A stretch of 43,037 nt of DNA from DATHVR01 sp035461175. Lineage in GTDB: Bacteria; Actinomycetota; Acidimicrobiia; Spongiisociales; ZC4RG35. Positions 1 through 8,422 of this stretch are shown in pieces. The stretch covers positions 1-43,037 of the forward strand of contig DATHVR010000185.1 in NCBI GenBank assembly GCA_035461175.1. Direction: 5' to 3'. The notes beneath the pieces are model-generated. The model was not told the DNA's origin. It saw only the letters and a program-made list of their open reading frames with translations, and did not search any database. The translations under genes were made by a program, and so were the position numbers. How positions within the stretch are numbered: position 1 is the first letter of the stretch; each line of letters starts with the position of its first letter.

Positions 1-771
1 GTTCCGACCCCGTCGACCACCACCACAAACCCCACCACCACCACCACCGCCACCCTCCCCCCGGGCGTCGGGCCGCCGCCTGCCTGGCTGGGAACCCGGC
101 CGCTCCCCCTCGACGGGGACGGCAATCCCCTGCCGGCGTCGACCCCGCCCGAGCTCTCCGATCGGCGCCTGACCACCGTCGACGTGCTTCCTTCCCCACC
201 CGACGACCGCTTCCGCTCCTCCGTGGGCCCGGTGCCGGCGGACGTCCTGGCCCGGTCGACGTGGACCGAGGAGTGTCCGGTATCCCCGGAGGATCTGGCG
301 TATGTCACCGTCACCTTCCGGGGATTCGACGGGCTGGCCCACACCGGCGAGCTGATCGTGGCCGAATCGGTGGCGACGGACCTGGTTTCGGTCTTCGAAG
401 CCATCTATGTCGCCGACTTTCCCCTCGAGGAGATGCGGGTCACGTCGTCCGCCGACCTGGAGGCGGCACCTACCGGCGACGGCAACGCCACCTCGGGCTT
501 CGCCTGCCGCCCGGTCACCGGAGGTCAACGGTGGTCGGAACATGCCCTCGGCCTCGCCATCGACGTCAACCCCTTCCACAACCCCTACGTGCGGGGCGAC
601 CTCGTCCTGCCCGAACTGGCGGGTGACTACCTGGATCGGACCCGCCGCCTGCCCGGAATGATCACCGAGGGTGACGCCGTCACACGGGCGTTCGATGCCA
701 TCGGCTGGAAATGGGGAGGTAGGTGGTCGTCCCTGAAGGACTACCAGCACTTCTCGCTGCGGGGCCGCTGA
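1..771 (+). CDS. M15-family D,D- or L,D-peptidase, 5' partial
   Basis: The reading frame is open from the first base of the window, so the gene begins upstream; the GTG at 184 is only an internal codon. The visible 256 residues start with a Thr/Pro-rich stretch (about residues 1-25), typical of a linker after a signal peptide or lipobox in secreted actinobacterial proteins. The catalytic domain fills the C-terminal half. It has the M15 zinc motif SEHALGLAID (pattern SxHxxGxAxD) and a C-terminal WKWGGRW...DYQHF block that supplies the last zinc histidine. This matches the M15C/VanY-like group, which cleaves peptide bonds of peptidoglycan cross-bridges outside the membrane. The fold is clear, but the exact cleavage specificity cannot be told. 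The next gene lies 77 bp downstream on the same strand with its own ribosome site, so they need not be co-transcribed. Confidence 0.8.
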   Translation, partial: VPTPSTTTTNPTTTTTATLPPGVGPPPAWLGTRPLPLDGDGNPLPASTPPELSDRRLTTVDVLPSPPDDRFRSSVGPVPADVLARSTWTEECPVSPEDLAYVTVTFRGFDGLAHTGELIVAESVATDLVSVFEAIYVADFPLEEMRVTSSADLEAAPTGDGNATSGFACRPVTGGQRWSEHALGLAIDVNPFHNPYVRGDLVLPELAGDYLDRTRRLPGMITEGDAVTRAFDAIGWKWGGRWSSLKDYQHFSLRGR

Positions 772-848
772 TCTCTCCCAATTCGACGCTCCTCACTACG
801 GTATTGGCGGTCTCGGAACCGTAGGGCCCGCTACCGAGAGGAAAACCT

Positions 849-2627
849 ATGCATGGAGAGCTGCTGGCACTCTTGCTGGTCGTTGTCGCCGCCCTGGTGG
901 GCGGGCGGCTGGCGATTCGCCTCGGCTATCCATCCATCCTGGGCGAGCTGGTAGCGGGCATGATCCTCGGCCCCCCTGTGCTGGGCCTGGTCTCCGGCTC
1001 GGAGACACTCACCATCCTGGGTGAGTTCGGCGTCCTGCTGATGATGCTCTACATCGGGATGCATCTGAACCTGGGCGACCTGCGCAAGGCGTCCAAGCCG
1101 GGCCTGCTGGCTGCGGTTGGAGGTTTCGTCGTCCCGGCCGGGCTGGGATACGCCCTGATGGACTTCGCCGGGTTCACCCCTCTCGAGTCGCTGTTCGTGG
1201 GTCTGGCGATGGGGGTCACCTCGCTCGCGACCAAGTCCCGAATCCTGGTCGACCTGCGTATCCTCGACACGCGGCTGGCTTACGTCCTGATGGCCGCCGC
1301 CTTGATCTCCGACCTGACGGTGCTGGTCGTGTTCGCCGCGGTGGTGGGCCCCGAGGGCGCCGCCGGTTCTGCCACCTTCAGCACGGCTGCGGTGGCCGGG
1401 CTGAAAGCGATCGCCTTCGGCCTGGTGGCCGGATTGGTCGGCCTGCGCCTGGTGCCGCGCTTTGCCACTTTTCTGGCCCGCCTCGAGCGCGGCACTGCCT
1501 TTCTGACCGTGGTGGCCACCGGGGTCCTGTTCGGCTGGGCAGCCGAACTGGCCGGACTCCACTCGATCCTGGGGGCATTTGTGGCCGGCCTCTTCCTATC
1601 GGAACAGGCGATGGGAATTCGGCTCAGCCGCGACGTGCAGCGGATGCTGTCGACCGTGTCGGTGGGCACCCTCGCCCCGATCTTCTTCGTGACCGCCGGC
1701 TTCCAGGTCAGCTTCTCGGTGTTCCGCACCGACCTGTGGCTGGTGCTGGCGGTGATCGTGGTGGCCACCCTGGGAAAGGTGTTCGGGACCACCATCTTCT
1801 ATCTCATCGGTCGGCAGCCGTGGCGGGAGGGCATGGTGGTGGGGGCGGGCATGAATGGCCGGGGGGCGGTGGAGATCATCGTCGCCGAGATCGCCCTGGT
1901 GGCCGGGATCATCGACCAGGATGTGTTCTCGATCCTCGTCTTCATGGCCATCATCACCACCGCCCTGGTTCCGATCATGCTCACCAAAGGCGTGGACTGG
2001 CTCCGGCAACGGGGCGAACTGGTCAAGGCCGGCGACCGGGAGGGGGCGATCATCGTCGGCGCCGGGCCGGTGGCGAGAGAACTCGGCCAGGTCCTGTCTA
2101 AGACGGAGCCGGTCACTCTGGTCGACACCAACCGGGCCAACCTGGAGGCTGTGCGCCAGTTGGGCATGAAGCCAATCTTCGGGTCCGCCCTGGAAGAACA
2201 AACCCTCCTGACGGCGGGGGTGGAGCGGGCCGCCACCCTCATCGCCCTGACACCCAACAACGAGGTCAACGTCCTCACCGCCCAACTCGCCTCCGGCCAC
2301 GGAGTCCCCGCCGTGGCGGTACTGGTCCGGGATGCCGAGGCGTCATCGTTCGAGTCGCTACTCGACGACAACGGGGTCTCGCGACTGTTCCCGGGCGAAC
2401 TGGACCTGTTGACCTGGGACTACGAACTCGCCTCCGGGGCCGCCTCTCGCCAGGAAATCGAGGTCCCCCCGGAGGGGATCGACAACCTCACCCGGGCCAC
2501 CCAGGATGTGCTTCCGCTGGCGGTGGTTCGCACCGGCGACATCTACCCGTTCACGGGCGATATCGAACCCGGCGATCGGGTCATACTGATCAGCACCCAG
2601 CGCGCCCGGGCAGGCGCCGAGGTCTAG
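849..2627 (+). CDS. Cation:proton antiporter with TrkA-N domain (KefB-like, CPA2)
   Basis: The 592-residue protein starts at ATG 849 behind the good ribosome site GAGAGGAAAA. Residues 1 to about 385 form a chain of hydrophobic helices starting LLALLLVVVAALVGGRLAIR, with the YPSILGELVAGMILGPP segment typical of the CPA2 sodium/potassium-proton exchanger fold. After about residue 395 a cytosolic Rossmann domain follows (GAIIVGAGPVARELGQ), which is the TrkA-N/RCK nucleotide-binding regulator of KefB-type systems. The likely role is K+ or Na+ efflux in exchange for protons, gated by nucleotide binding. The length is normal for the family. Its stop codon overlaps that of the convergent gene at 2624 by 3 nt, leaving no room for a conventional terminator. 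The transported ion cannot be decided from sequence. Confidence 0.88.
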   Translation: MHGELLALLLVVVAALVGGRLAIRLGYPSILGELVAGMILGPPVLGLVSGSETLTILGEFGVLLMMLYIGMHLNLGDLRKASKPGLLAAVGGFVVPAGLGYALMDFAGFTPLESLFVGLAMGVTSLATKSRILVDLRILDTRLAYVLMAAALISDLTVLVVFAAVVGPEGAAGSATFSTAAVAGLKAIAFGLVAGLVGLRLVPRFATFLARLERGTAFLTVVATGVLFGWAAELAGLHSILGAFVAGLFLSEQAMGIRLSRDVQRMLSTVSVGTLAPIFFVTAGFQVSFSVFRTDLWLVLAVIVVATLGKVFGTTIFYLIGRQPWREGMVVGAGMNGRGAVEIIVAEIALVAGIIDQDVFSILVFMAIITTALVPIMLTKGVDWLRQRGELVKAGDREGAIIVGAGPVARELGQVLSKTEPVTLVDTNRANLEAVRQLGMKPIFGSALEEQTLLTAGVERAATLIALTPNNEVNVLTAQLASGHGVPAVAVLVRDAEASSFESLLDDNGVSRLFPGELDLLTWDYELASGAASRQEIEVPPEGIDNLTRATQDVLPLAVVRTGDIYPFTGDIEPGDRVILISTQRARAGAEV

Positions 2628-3511
2628 TCGTCCTCACCCAGCCGGAGGCCGCTCAACTCCTCCAGTGCCTTGACCAGGGCGTGATTGCCCTCCGAGCCGA
2701 GGCCGCGCCGCTGGAGGGCGCGGTATAGCTGGAAGACGAGCGCGGTGCCCGGGAGCGGAGTTCCCAGCTCGTCGGCTGCCTCCAGCACCAGCCGCAGGTC
2801 CTTCTGCTGGAGGTCGATGGTGAAACCGGGCCGCCAGTCGCGCCGGATCATCTGGGGGCCCCGGTTTGACAGCATCCACGAACCGGCCGCCCCGCCCTCG
2901 ACCGCAGCCAGGGTCGCCTCCAGGTCGAGGTCGGCCGCCTCCGCCAGCAGCAGCGCCTCCGACGCCGCCAGTTGGTTGACGACGACCAGGATCTGATTGA
3001 CCAGCTTGGCGGTCTGGCCGGCACCCACCGGCCCGACGTGGGTGATGGTGGAACCGAATGCGTCCATGAACGGCCGAGCTCGCTCCAGGTCATCGGCCGC
3101 CCCGCCCACCATGATCGACAGCGTCCCTTTGGCCGCTCCTTCCGAGCCTCCCGACACCGGCGCATCCAGCCAGGTGGCACCCATCTCACCCACCGCGGCC
3201 GCCAGGTCGCGGGTGGCGGAGGGGCTGATCGTGGAGTGATCGACCACCAGCGACCCCTCGCCCAGCCCGGCGGCGACCCCCTCGTCGCCCTCGACGACCT
3301 CGATCACGTCGGGGGTGTCGGAGACGCAGATCATCACGATCGGGCACTCCCGGGCGACCTCGGCCGGCGAGGCGGCCACAATCGCCCCCTCCACCGCCTC
3401 GGCCCGGGATCGGGTGCGGTTCCAAACCGTCACCTCGTGCCCGGCGCCGACCAGGTTCGCCGCCATTCCCGAGCCCATGATCCCGATACCGATGAAGCCG
3501 ATTCGTCCCAT
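2624..3511 (-). CDS. NAD(P)-dependent beta-hydroxyacid dehydrogenase (3-hydroxyisobutyrate dehydrogenase family)
   Basis: The 295-residue protein opens with a Rossmann dinucleotide site (GFIGIGIMGSGMAANL, residues 5-20). It carries the family substrate motif DAPVSGGSEGAAKGTL in the middle and the catalytic-lysine segment GAGQTAKLVNQ near residue 170. This is the complete signature set of 3-hydroxyisobutyrate, tartronate-semialdehyde and 6-phosphogluconate-like reductases. The substrate may be 3-hydroxyisobutyrate (valine degradation) or tartronate semialdehyde, and sequence alone does not settle this. The start is supported by a TACGAT hexamer six bases upstream, which fits a leaderless transcript. 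The gene is divergent from the acyl-CoA ligase at 3573, with only 61 bp between the start codons. Confidence 0.88.
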   Translation of the reverse strand: MGRIGFIGIGIMGSGMAANLVGAGHEVTVWNRTRSRAEAVEGAIVAASPAEVARECPIVMICVSDTPDVIEVVEGDEGVAAGLGEGSLVVDHSTISPSATRDLAAAVGEMGATWLDAPVSGGSEGAAKGTLSIMVGGAADDLERARPFMDAFGSTITHVGPVGAGQTAKLVNQILVVVNQLAASEALLLAEAADLDLEATLAAVEGGAAGSWMLSNRGPQMIRRDWRPGFTIDLQQKDLRLVLEAADELGTPLPGTALVFQLYRALQRRGLGSEGNHALVKALEELSGLRLGEDD

Positions 3512-3517
3512 GCCGCG

Positions 3518-3523
3518 ATCGTA
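3518..3523 (-). promoter_or_regulatory. Candidate -10 (TACGAT) of leaderless promoter
   Basis: TACGAT on the minus strand is followed by 6 nt and then the ATG at 3511. No Shine-Dalgarno is present. Confidence 0.45.
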
Positions 3524-3560
3524 GACCCCCGCAGAGAGGGCGTCGCCGGCGCCGGTCTCC

Positions 3561-3566
3561 TAGTCT
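3561..3566 (+). promoter_or_regulatory. Candidate -10 (TAGTCT) of leaderless promoter
   Basis: TAGTCT is followed by CGCCCC and the ATG at 3573. The spacing of 6 nt and the lack of a ribosome site imply transcription begins at or next to the start codon. Confidence 0.45.
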
Positions 3567-3572
3567 CGCCCC

Positions 3573-5369
3573 ATGACCACTCTCGCCCGCCACCACACCA
3601 CACCCGGCGAGACCGCCGTTGCCCCCACCGAGAACCTCACCACCGCCCTCTGGGACCACGAGCGCCAGCACCCGGACCATCCGATTCTGTCCTACCGGGA
3701 GCGAAACACCTTCCGGCACGTCACATACGCCGAGATGGCCCACCAGGTGCGACGGATCGCCGCCGGCTTCATTGCCCTGGGAGCGGAGCCCGGCACCCGG
3801 ATCTGCATCTTCTCCCCCACCCGCCACGAGTTCACCTTGCTCGACTACGCCATCTGGGCGGCCGGATGCGCCACCGTCACGATCTACGACACCTCCTCGC
3901 CCGAGCAGGTGCGCTGGATCCTGGAGGACTCCGGAGCCGAACTGGTCGTGTGCGCCGACGAGGGCCTGCGGGGTGTCCTCGACGAGGCACTGGTGGGATC
4001 CTCGGCCTCGCCGCGTGCGTTCGTGATCGACTCGGGCGGTCTGGACGAGATCGTGGCCGCCGGCACCGGAGTGGGCGATGACCGGGTGATGGAACGCGCC
4101 CGGAGCATGGACCATGACCACCTCGCCACCCTCGTCTACACGTCCGGGACCACCGGCATGCCCAAGGGGTGCGAGCTGACCGTGCGCAACTTCGTGTGGA
4201 CGGTGCGCCAGTCGAACGAGGTGCTGGCCGACCTGATCAGCATGGAGGCGGTCACGCTGATGTTCCTGCCCCTCGCCCACAGCTTCGCCCGCATCGTCCA
4301 GGTGGGGTCGATCACCAACGGATCCCGGATCGCCTATTCGAGCGGCATCCCCCACCTGATGGAGGAGCTACAGATGGTCCGACCCACCTGGCTCTTCTCG
4401 GTGCCCCGGGTATTCGAGAAGGTCTACAACGGGGCGGCCCAGAAGGCCTACGACGAGGGCAAGGGCCGGATCTTCGACCTGGCGTCCCGGGTGGCGGGCG
4501 ACTTCTCGCGGCAGAAAGAGCAGGGACGCGTCGGGCTGCGAACCCGGCTGGCCCATTCCGTCTTCGACCGCCTGGTCTACGGGAAGCTGCGGGCGGCCCT
4601 GGGGGGACGGGTCGAGCACGCCATCAGCGGGGGCGCCGCCCTCGGGGAACGGCTCGGTCACTTCTTCAACGGGATCGGGGTGCAGGTGATGGAGGGCTAC
4701 GGCCTCACCGAGACCTCGGCCGCGGCGGTGGTCAACCCGCCGGGAGCCACCCGAATCGGAACCGTCGGCCGGCCCATCCCCGGGTCCACGGTGGCAATCG
4801 CCGATGACGGCGAGGTTCTGTTGGCAGGAGACCACGTCTTCCGGGGCTACTGGCGCAACGAGCGCGCCACCACCGAAACCTTCGAACCCGACGGTTGGTT
4901 CCGCACCGGCGACATCGGCTCCCTCGACGAGGACGGGTACCTGCGGATCACCGGTCGCAAGAAGGAACTGATCGTCACCGCCGGCGGAAAAAACGTGGCG
5001 CCGGCGGTGCTGGAGGACCGTCTGCGCGCTCATCCCCTGGTCAGCCAGGTGATGGTGGTGGGTGACGACCGCCCGTACATTGCCGCCCTGGTCACCATCG
5101 ACGCCGAGGAATATCCCAAGTGGGCGGCCCGGGAAGGCATCGACCTCTCGCTGTCGGATGCCCGGGACCACCCGGCCCTCGTCGCCGCCGTTCAGGAGGC
5201 GGTCGACAACGCCAACAAGGCGGTGTCGAAGGCCGAGTCGATTCGCCGGTTCCGCATCCTGGCCGACGACTTCTCGATCGAGGGCGGCGAGCTCACCCCC
5301 ACCCTCAAGATCCGGCGCGGAGTGATCGCCGACCGCCACGCCGCCGAGATCGAGGCCCTCTACGGCTGA
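3573..5369 (+). CDS. Long-chain fatty-acid--CoA ligase (FadD15-like)
   Basis: This 598-residue AMP-forming acyl-CoA synthetase activates free fatty acids to acyl-CoA with ATP. The ATP/AMP P-loop VYTSGTTGMPKG sits near residue 190. The YGLTETSAA motif is near residue 383, the GWFRTGDIG hinge follows, and the C-terminal domain has KELIVTAGGKNVAP. Length and motif spacing fit the bacterial long-chain (FadD15) group rather than the shorter medium-chain or aryl ligases. It is transcribed away from the dehydrogenase at 2624. Its 3' end overlaps the convergent typA by 10 nt. It is probably a membrane-associated cytosolic enzyme feeding beta-oxidation or lipid synthesis. Confidence 0.9.
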   Translation: MTTLARHHTTPGETAVAPTENLTTALWDHERQHPDHPILSYRERNTFRHVTYAEMAHQVRRIAAGFIALGAEPGTRICIFSPTRHEFTLLDYAIWAAGCATVTIYDTSSPEQVRWILEDSGAELVVCADEGLRGVLDEALVGSSASPRAFVIDSGGLDEIVAAGTGVGDDRVMERARSMDHDHLATLVYTSGTTGMPKGCELTVRNFVWTVRQSNEVLADLISMEAVTLMFLPLAHSFARIVQVGSITNGSRIAYSSGIPHLMEELQMVRPTWLFSVPRVFEKVYNGAAQKAYDEGKGRIFDLASRVAGDFSRQKEQGRVGLRTRLAHSVFDRLVYGKLRAALGGRVEHAISGGAALGERLGHFFNGIGVQVMEGYGLTETSAAAVVNPPGATRIGTVGRPIPGSTVAIADDGEVLLAGDHVFRGYWRNERATTETFEPDGWFRTGDIGSLDEDGYLRITGRKKELIVTAGGKNVAPAVLEDRLRAHPLVSQVMVVGDDRPYIAALVTIDAEEYPKWAAREGIDLSLSDARDHPALVAAVQEAVDNANKAVSKAESIRRFRILADDFSIEGGELTPTLKIRRGVIADRHAAEIEALYG

Positions 5370-7198
5370 GCGCCCTTGCGGGCGAGACGCCGCCCGGACT
5401 CCTGCAGGTGGCGCTTGCGCACCCGGATGGCGTCGGGCGTGACCTCGACCAGCTCGTCGTCGCCGATCCACTCGATCGCCTCCTCGAGGGAGAGAAGCCG
5501 GGCAGGCTTGAGCTTGATGGCTTCGTCCGATCCGGCGGCACGGATGTTGGTCAACTGCTTGGCCTTGGCGGGGTTGGCCAGCATCTCGTCGGGACGTGAG
5601 TTCTCGCCGATCACCATCCCCTCATACACCGGATCGCCCGGTTCCACGAACAGCTCCCCGCGCTTTTGCAGGTTGTCGAGGGCGAAGCCGGTGGCGACCC
5701 CGGATCGATCCGACACGATCGCCCCGCCGACCCGTCCCGGGATATCGCCCGCCCACGGCATCCACCCCTCGTGCTGCTGGTTGACGAGGGCGGTCCCCCG
5801 GGTGGCGGTCATCAATTCGGAACGAAAGCCCAGCAGGCCCCGGGCAGGCGCCGACATGGTGACGATGGTGCGGCCCCGGCCCCCGGGGCGCATGTCCTCG
5901 ACCTGACCCCGTCGGGGAGCGGCCGCCTGGGTGACGGTGCCGACGTACTCGTCGGGAACATCGACGATCGCCCGCTCACGCGGCTCGTGGCGGACCCCGT
6001 CGATGTCGCGGGTCACCACCTCGGGCCGGCTCACCTGTAGTTCGAAACCCTCCCGGCGCATCGATTCGATCAGGACGGCCAGCTGGAGCTCGCCCCGGCC
6101 TGCCACCTCGATCACGTCGGGGGAGGAAGTCTCGGCCAGACGGATCGAGACGTTGCCGAGCACCTCCCGATCGAGCCGGGCGCGGATCTGCCGGGAGGTG
6201 AGCAGGTTGCCCGCCTTGCCCGCCATCGGCGAGGTATTGACGCCGAAGGTCATCCGCATCACCGGCTCATCCACTTGAAGACGGGGCAGGGGCCGGGGAT
6301 CATCCACCGTGGTCAGGGTGTCACCGATCTCGACCTCGGGGAATCCGGCCACGACGAACAGGTCACCGGCGCCGCGCTCCTCCACCTCGTCGCGACCCAG
6401 ACCGGAGAAGCCGAGCAGTGAGACCAGACGGCGCGTGATCAGCGAGCCATCCGCCCGGGCCAGAGCCACCTGAGTGCCCCGGCGGAGAGTGCCCTGGGCG
6501 ACCCGACCGATGGCCAGGCGACCGAGGTAGTCGGAGGCGTCGAGGTTGGTCACCAGCGCCTGGAGGGGGGCATCGGGGTCCCCGCTGGGGGCGGGGATGG
6601 TGGTCACGATGGCATCGAGGAGGGGAGCGAGGTCCGAGTCCTCGGGGGGCATCGCCACCCCCACCACCGACCGGCCCAACCGGGCGATCGACGAGATAAT
6701 GGGAAATTCGATGTGGTGATCGGCTGCCTCGAGATCGAAGAAGAGCTGGTAGATCTCATCGGCCACCGCTTCGGGACGGGCATCGGCCCGGTCCACCTTG
6801 TTGATGACCACCACCGCCGGCAGGCCCAGGGCCAGTGCCTTGGTCAGTACGTAGCGGGTCTGGGGCATCGGGCCCTCGGCTGCGTCGACCAGCAACAGGA
6901 CGCCGTCGACCATGGCCAGGGCCCGTTCCACCTCGCCCCCGAAGTCCGAGTGGCCCGGGGTGTCGACCAGGTTGATTCGCACACCCTTCCACTCGATGGC
7001 GGCCGCCTTGGCCAGGATCGTGATCCCCCGCTCCCGCTCCTGGTCGCTGGAGTCCATCACCCGGTCGACCCGGGTCTCGTGGGCGGCGAACACACCGGCG
7101 GCGCCGAGCATGGCATCGACGAGAGTCGTCTTGCCATGGTCGACGTGCGCGATCAACGCCACGTTACGGAGAGAGGAAGGGGAGGGCAGGGGGTCCAT
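5360..7198 (-). CDS. typA: Ribosome-associated translational GTPase TypA/BipA
   Basis: This 612-residue EF-G-like GTPase has the usual length for BipA. The GTPase motifs are G1 AHVDHGKTT (residues 17-25), G3 DTPGHSDFGGEVERA and G4 NKVDR. The switch region carries ERERGITI. The C-terminal part has the BipA-specific stretch with PARGLLGFRSELM and the end segment EAIEWIGDDELVEVTP. BipA binds the ribosome and is needed for assembly and growth under cold or stress. The gene is convergent with the acyl-CoA ligase and overlaps its last codons. No clear ribosome site precedes ATG 7198. Confidence 0.96.
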   Translation of the reverse strand: MDPLPSPSSLRNVALIAHVDHGKTTLVDAMLGAAGVFAAHETRVDRVMDSSDQERERGITILAKAAAIEWKGVRINLVDTPGHSDFGGEVERALAMVDGVLLLVDAAEGPMPQTRYVLTKALALGLPAVVVINKVDRADARPEAVADEIYQLFFDLEAADHHIEFPIISSIARLGRSVVGVAMPPEDSDLAPLLDAIVTTIPAPSGDPDAPLQALVTNLDASDYLGRLAIGRVAQGTLRRGTQVALARADGSLITRRLVSLLGFSGLGRDEVEERGAGDLFVVAGFPEVEIGDTLTTVDDPRPLPRLQVDEPVMRMTFGVNTSPMAGKAGNLLTSRQIRARLDREVLGNVSIRLAETSSPDVIEVAGRGELQLAVLIESMRREGFELQVSRPEVVTRDIDGVRHEPRERAIVDVPDEYVGTVTQAAAPRRGQVEDMRPGGRGRTIVTMSAPARGLLGFRSELMTATRGTALVNQQHEGWMPWAGDIPGRVGGAIVSDRSGVATGFALDNLQKRGELFVEPGDPVYEGMVIGENSRPDEMLANPAKAKQLTNIRAAGSDEAIKLKPARLLSLEEAIEWIGDDELVEVTPDAIRVRKRHLQESGRRLARKGAQP

Positions 7199-7251
7199 GG
7201 TACCGCTCAGGTCGGCTTAGGCCGTCGCCCCGAAGCAGTCGGTCGGTTTGG

Positions 7252-7272
7252 CTTCCGACTTCCGACTTCCGA
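7252..7272. repeat. Heptanucleotide tandem repeat, three copies of CTTCCGA
   Basis: Three perfect head-to-tail copies of the 7-mer CTTCCGA lie directly after the stop codon of the aminotransferase gene (minus strand). The same 7-mer, in the other orientation (GTCGGAA frame), occurs four times at 35391-35418. Confidence 0.9.
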
Positions 7273-7273
7273 C

Positions 7274-8416
7274 TCAGTCCAACTCCATTACGAGGGCGTC
7301 TACCAGGCGGCGGTAGTCGTCGAGGCGGTTGTAGCGCTGGGCGGAGATGCGCAGCAGGCGGCGGCCGTTCCAGGAGAAGACCGGCACCTCGACGGCGTGG
7401 TTGTGGCGAAGACGGGAGGCGAGTTCGTCCACGATCACGCCTTCCTCCGGCTTTCCCGGCAGCACCACCGCCGCCATCGAGCCGATCCACTCCTCGCCCG
7501 GTCCCGGGTCGAGGCCGAGGGCGTCGACCAGGATGCGCCGGCCCTCGACGGCCAGAGTGTGGTTGGCCGACCGCACCCCCTCCCAGCCGTCGGGATGGGC
7601 GTTACCCATGGTGTCGATGGCGGCCGGTACCGCCAGTCGGGCCGAGGGGTCGTCGGTACCGGTCCAGTCGAACAGGGCGTGAAGGCGGGGCTGTTGGGGG
7701 TCGCGCATGTTCCATCCGTGGCTGATGACGGTGGGCTGAACGACATCGGCCCACCTCTCGGCTACCGAGATGAATCCGGCTCCCTTGGGCGCACAGACCC
7801 ACTTGTGGAGGTTGCCGACGTAGAAGGAGGCGCCGAGCGCCCCCACGTCGAGGTCGAGCATGCCGGGGGCGTGGGCCCCGTCGATCAGAACCGGCACTTC
7901 GGGCTCGAGCGCCGCCACCACCGCCTCCACCGGGAATATGAGGGCCGTGGGCGAGGTGACATGGTCGATCAGGACCAGGCGGGTGCGGGAGCTCACCGCC
8001 ATCATGATCCGCTCCACCACTACCTTGGGAGAGTCGGGCGGATACGGAACCGGGACCTCGACGACCTTGGCCCCGCTGCGTTCGGTCCAGGCTTCGGCGG
8101 CGTTTCGGCAGGCGTTGTACTCGTGGTTGGTGACGACGATCTCGTCCCCCGGCTCCAGCGGCAGGGAGGCGAGCACGGCGTTGACCCCGGTGGTGGCGTT
8201 GGGGACGAAGGCGGTGTGCTCCTCGGTGCCGCCCAGGAACGTCACCAGCCGGTGACGGGCCTCGTACAGCGCCGGGTAATACTCCTCGTCGAAGAATCGC
8301 ACCGGGTTCGATTCCAGCCGGCGCCGCCAATCGGCCTGGTCCTCGAGGACCCGGATGGGAGCGGCGCCGAATGAGCCGTGATTGAGATAGGTGACGTCAG
8401 GATCGAGGAGCCACAT
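7274..8416 (-). CDS. Class V aminotransferase, isopenicillin-N-epimerase-like
   Basis: The 380-residue PLP enzyme opens with WLLDPDVTYLNHGSFGAAP, the N-terminal pattern of CefD-like (isopenicillin N epimerase) members of aminotransferase class V. The PLP aspartate lies in VLIDGAHAPG and the Schiff-base lysine in FYVGNLHKWVCAPKGAGF. The family also includes cysteine desulfurase-like and ergothioneine C-S lyase-like enzymes. No beta-lactam genes are nearby, so an actual epimerase role is unlikely and the substrate is unknown. ATG 8416 is only 6 nt after the stop of the RNB ribonuclease gene, so the two are probably co-transcribed. A heptamer repeat array follows the stop codon. Confidence 0.82.
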   Translation of the reverse strand: MWLLDPDVTYLNHGSFGAAPIRVLEDQADWRRRLESNPVRFFDEEYYPALYEARHRLVTFLGGTEEHTAFVPNATTGVNAVLASLPLEPGDEIVVTNHEYNACRNAAEAWTERSGAKVVEVPVPYPPDSPKVVVERIMMAVSSRTRLVLIDHVTSPTALIFPVEAVVAALEPEVPVLIDGAHAPGMLDLDVGALGASFYVGNLHKWVCAPKGAGFISVAERWADVVQPTVISHGWNMRDPQQPRLHALFDWTGTDDPSARLAVPAAIDTMGNAHPDGWEGVRSANHTLAVEGRRILVDALGLDPGPGEEWIGSMAAVVLPGKPEEGVIVDELASRLRHNHAVEVPVFSWNGRRLLRISAQRYNRLDDYRRLVDALVMELD

Positions 8417-8422
8417 TCACTT

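Noticed and set aside
1..60. ACC/CAC trinucleotide run at the window start as a possible microsatellite
   Set aside because: It is in frame with the M15 peptidase and encodes the Thr-rich linker usual for secreted actinobacterial proteins. The same composition occurs in the linkers of both lipoproteins.
771..848. CTACGG...CCGTAG dyad as terminator
   Set aside because: A 6-bp stem with a 17-nt loop and no T run is too weak.
2972..4081. Long open frames antisense to real genes (also 6713-8374, 8573-9904, 12102-13196, 35294-36658, 36648-37889)
   Set aside because: They mirror well-supported genes, have His/Gly/Arg-rich compositions and show no protein family features; this is normal in GC-rich DNA.
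7274..8416. Isopenicillin N epimerase as evidence for a beta-lactam cluster
   Set aside because: No ACV synthetase, IPNS or beta-lactam gene is present; the family is broad.
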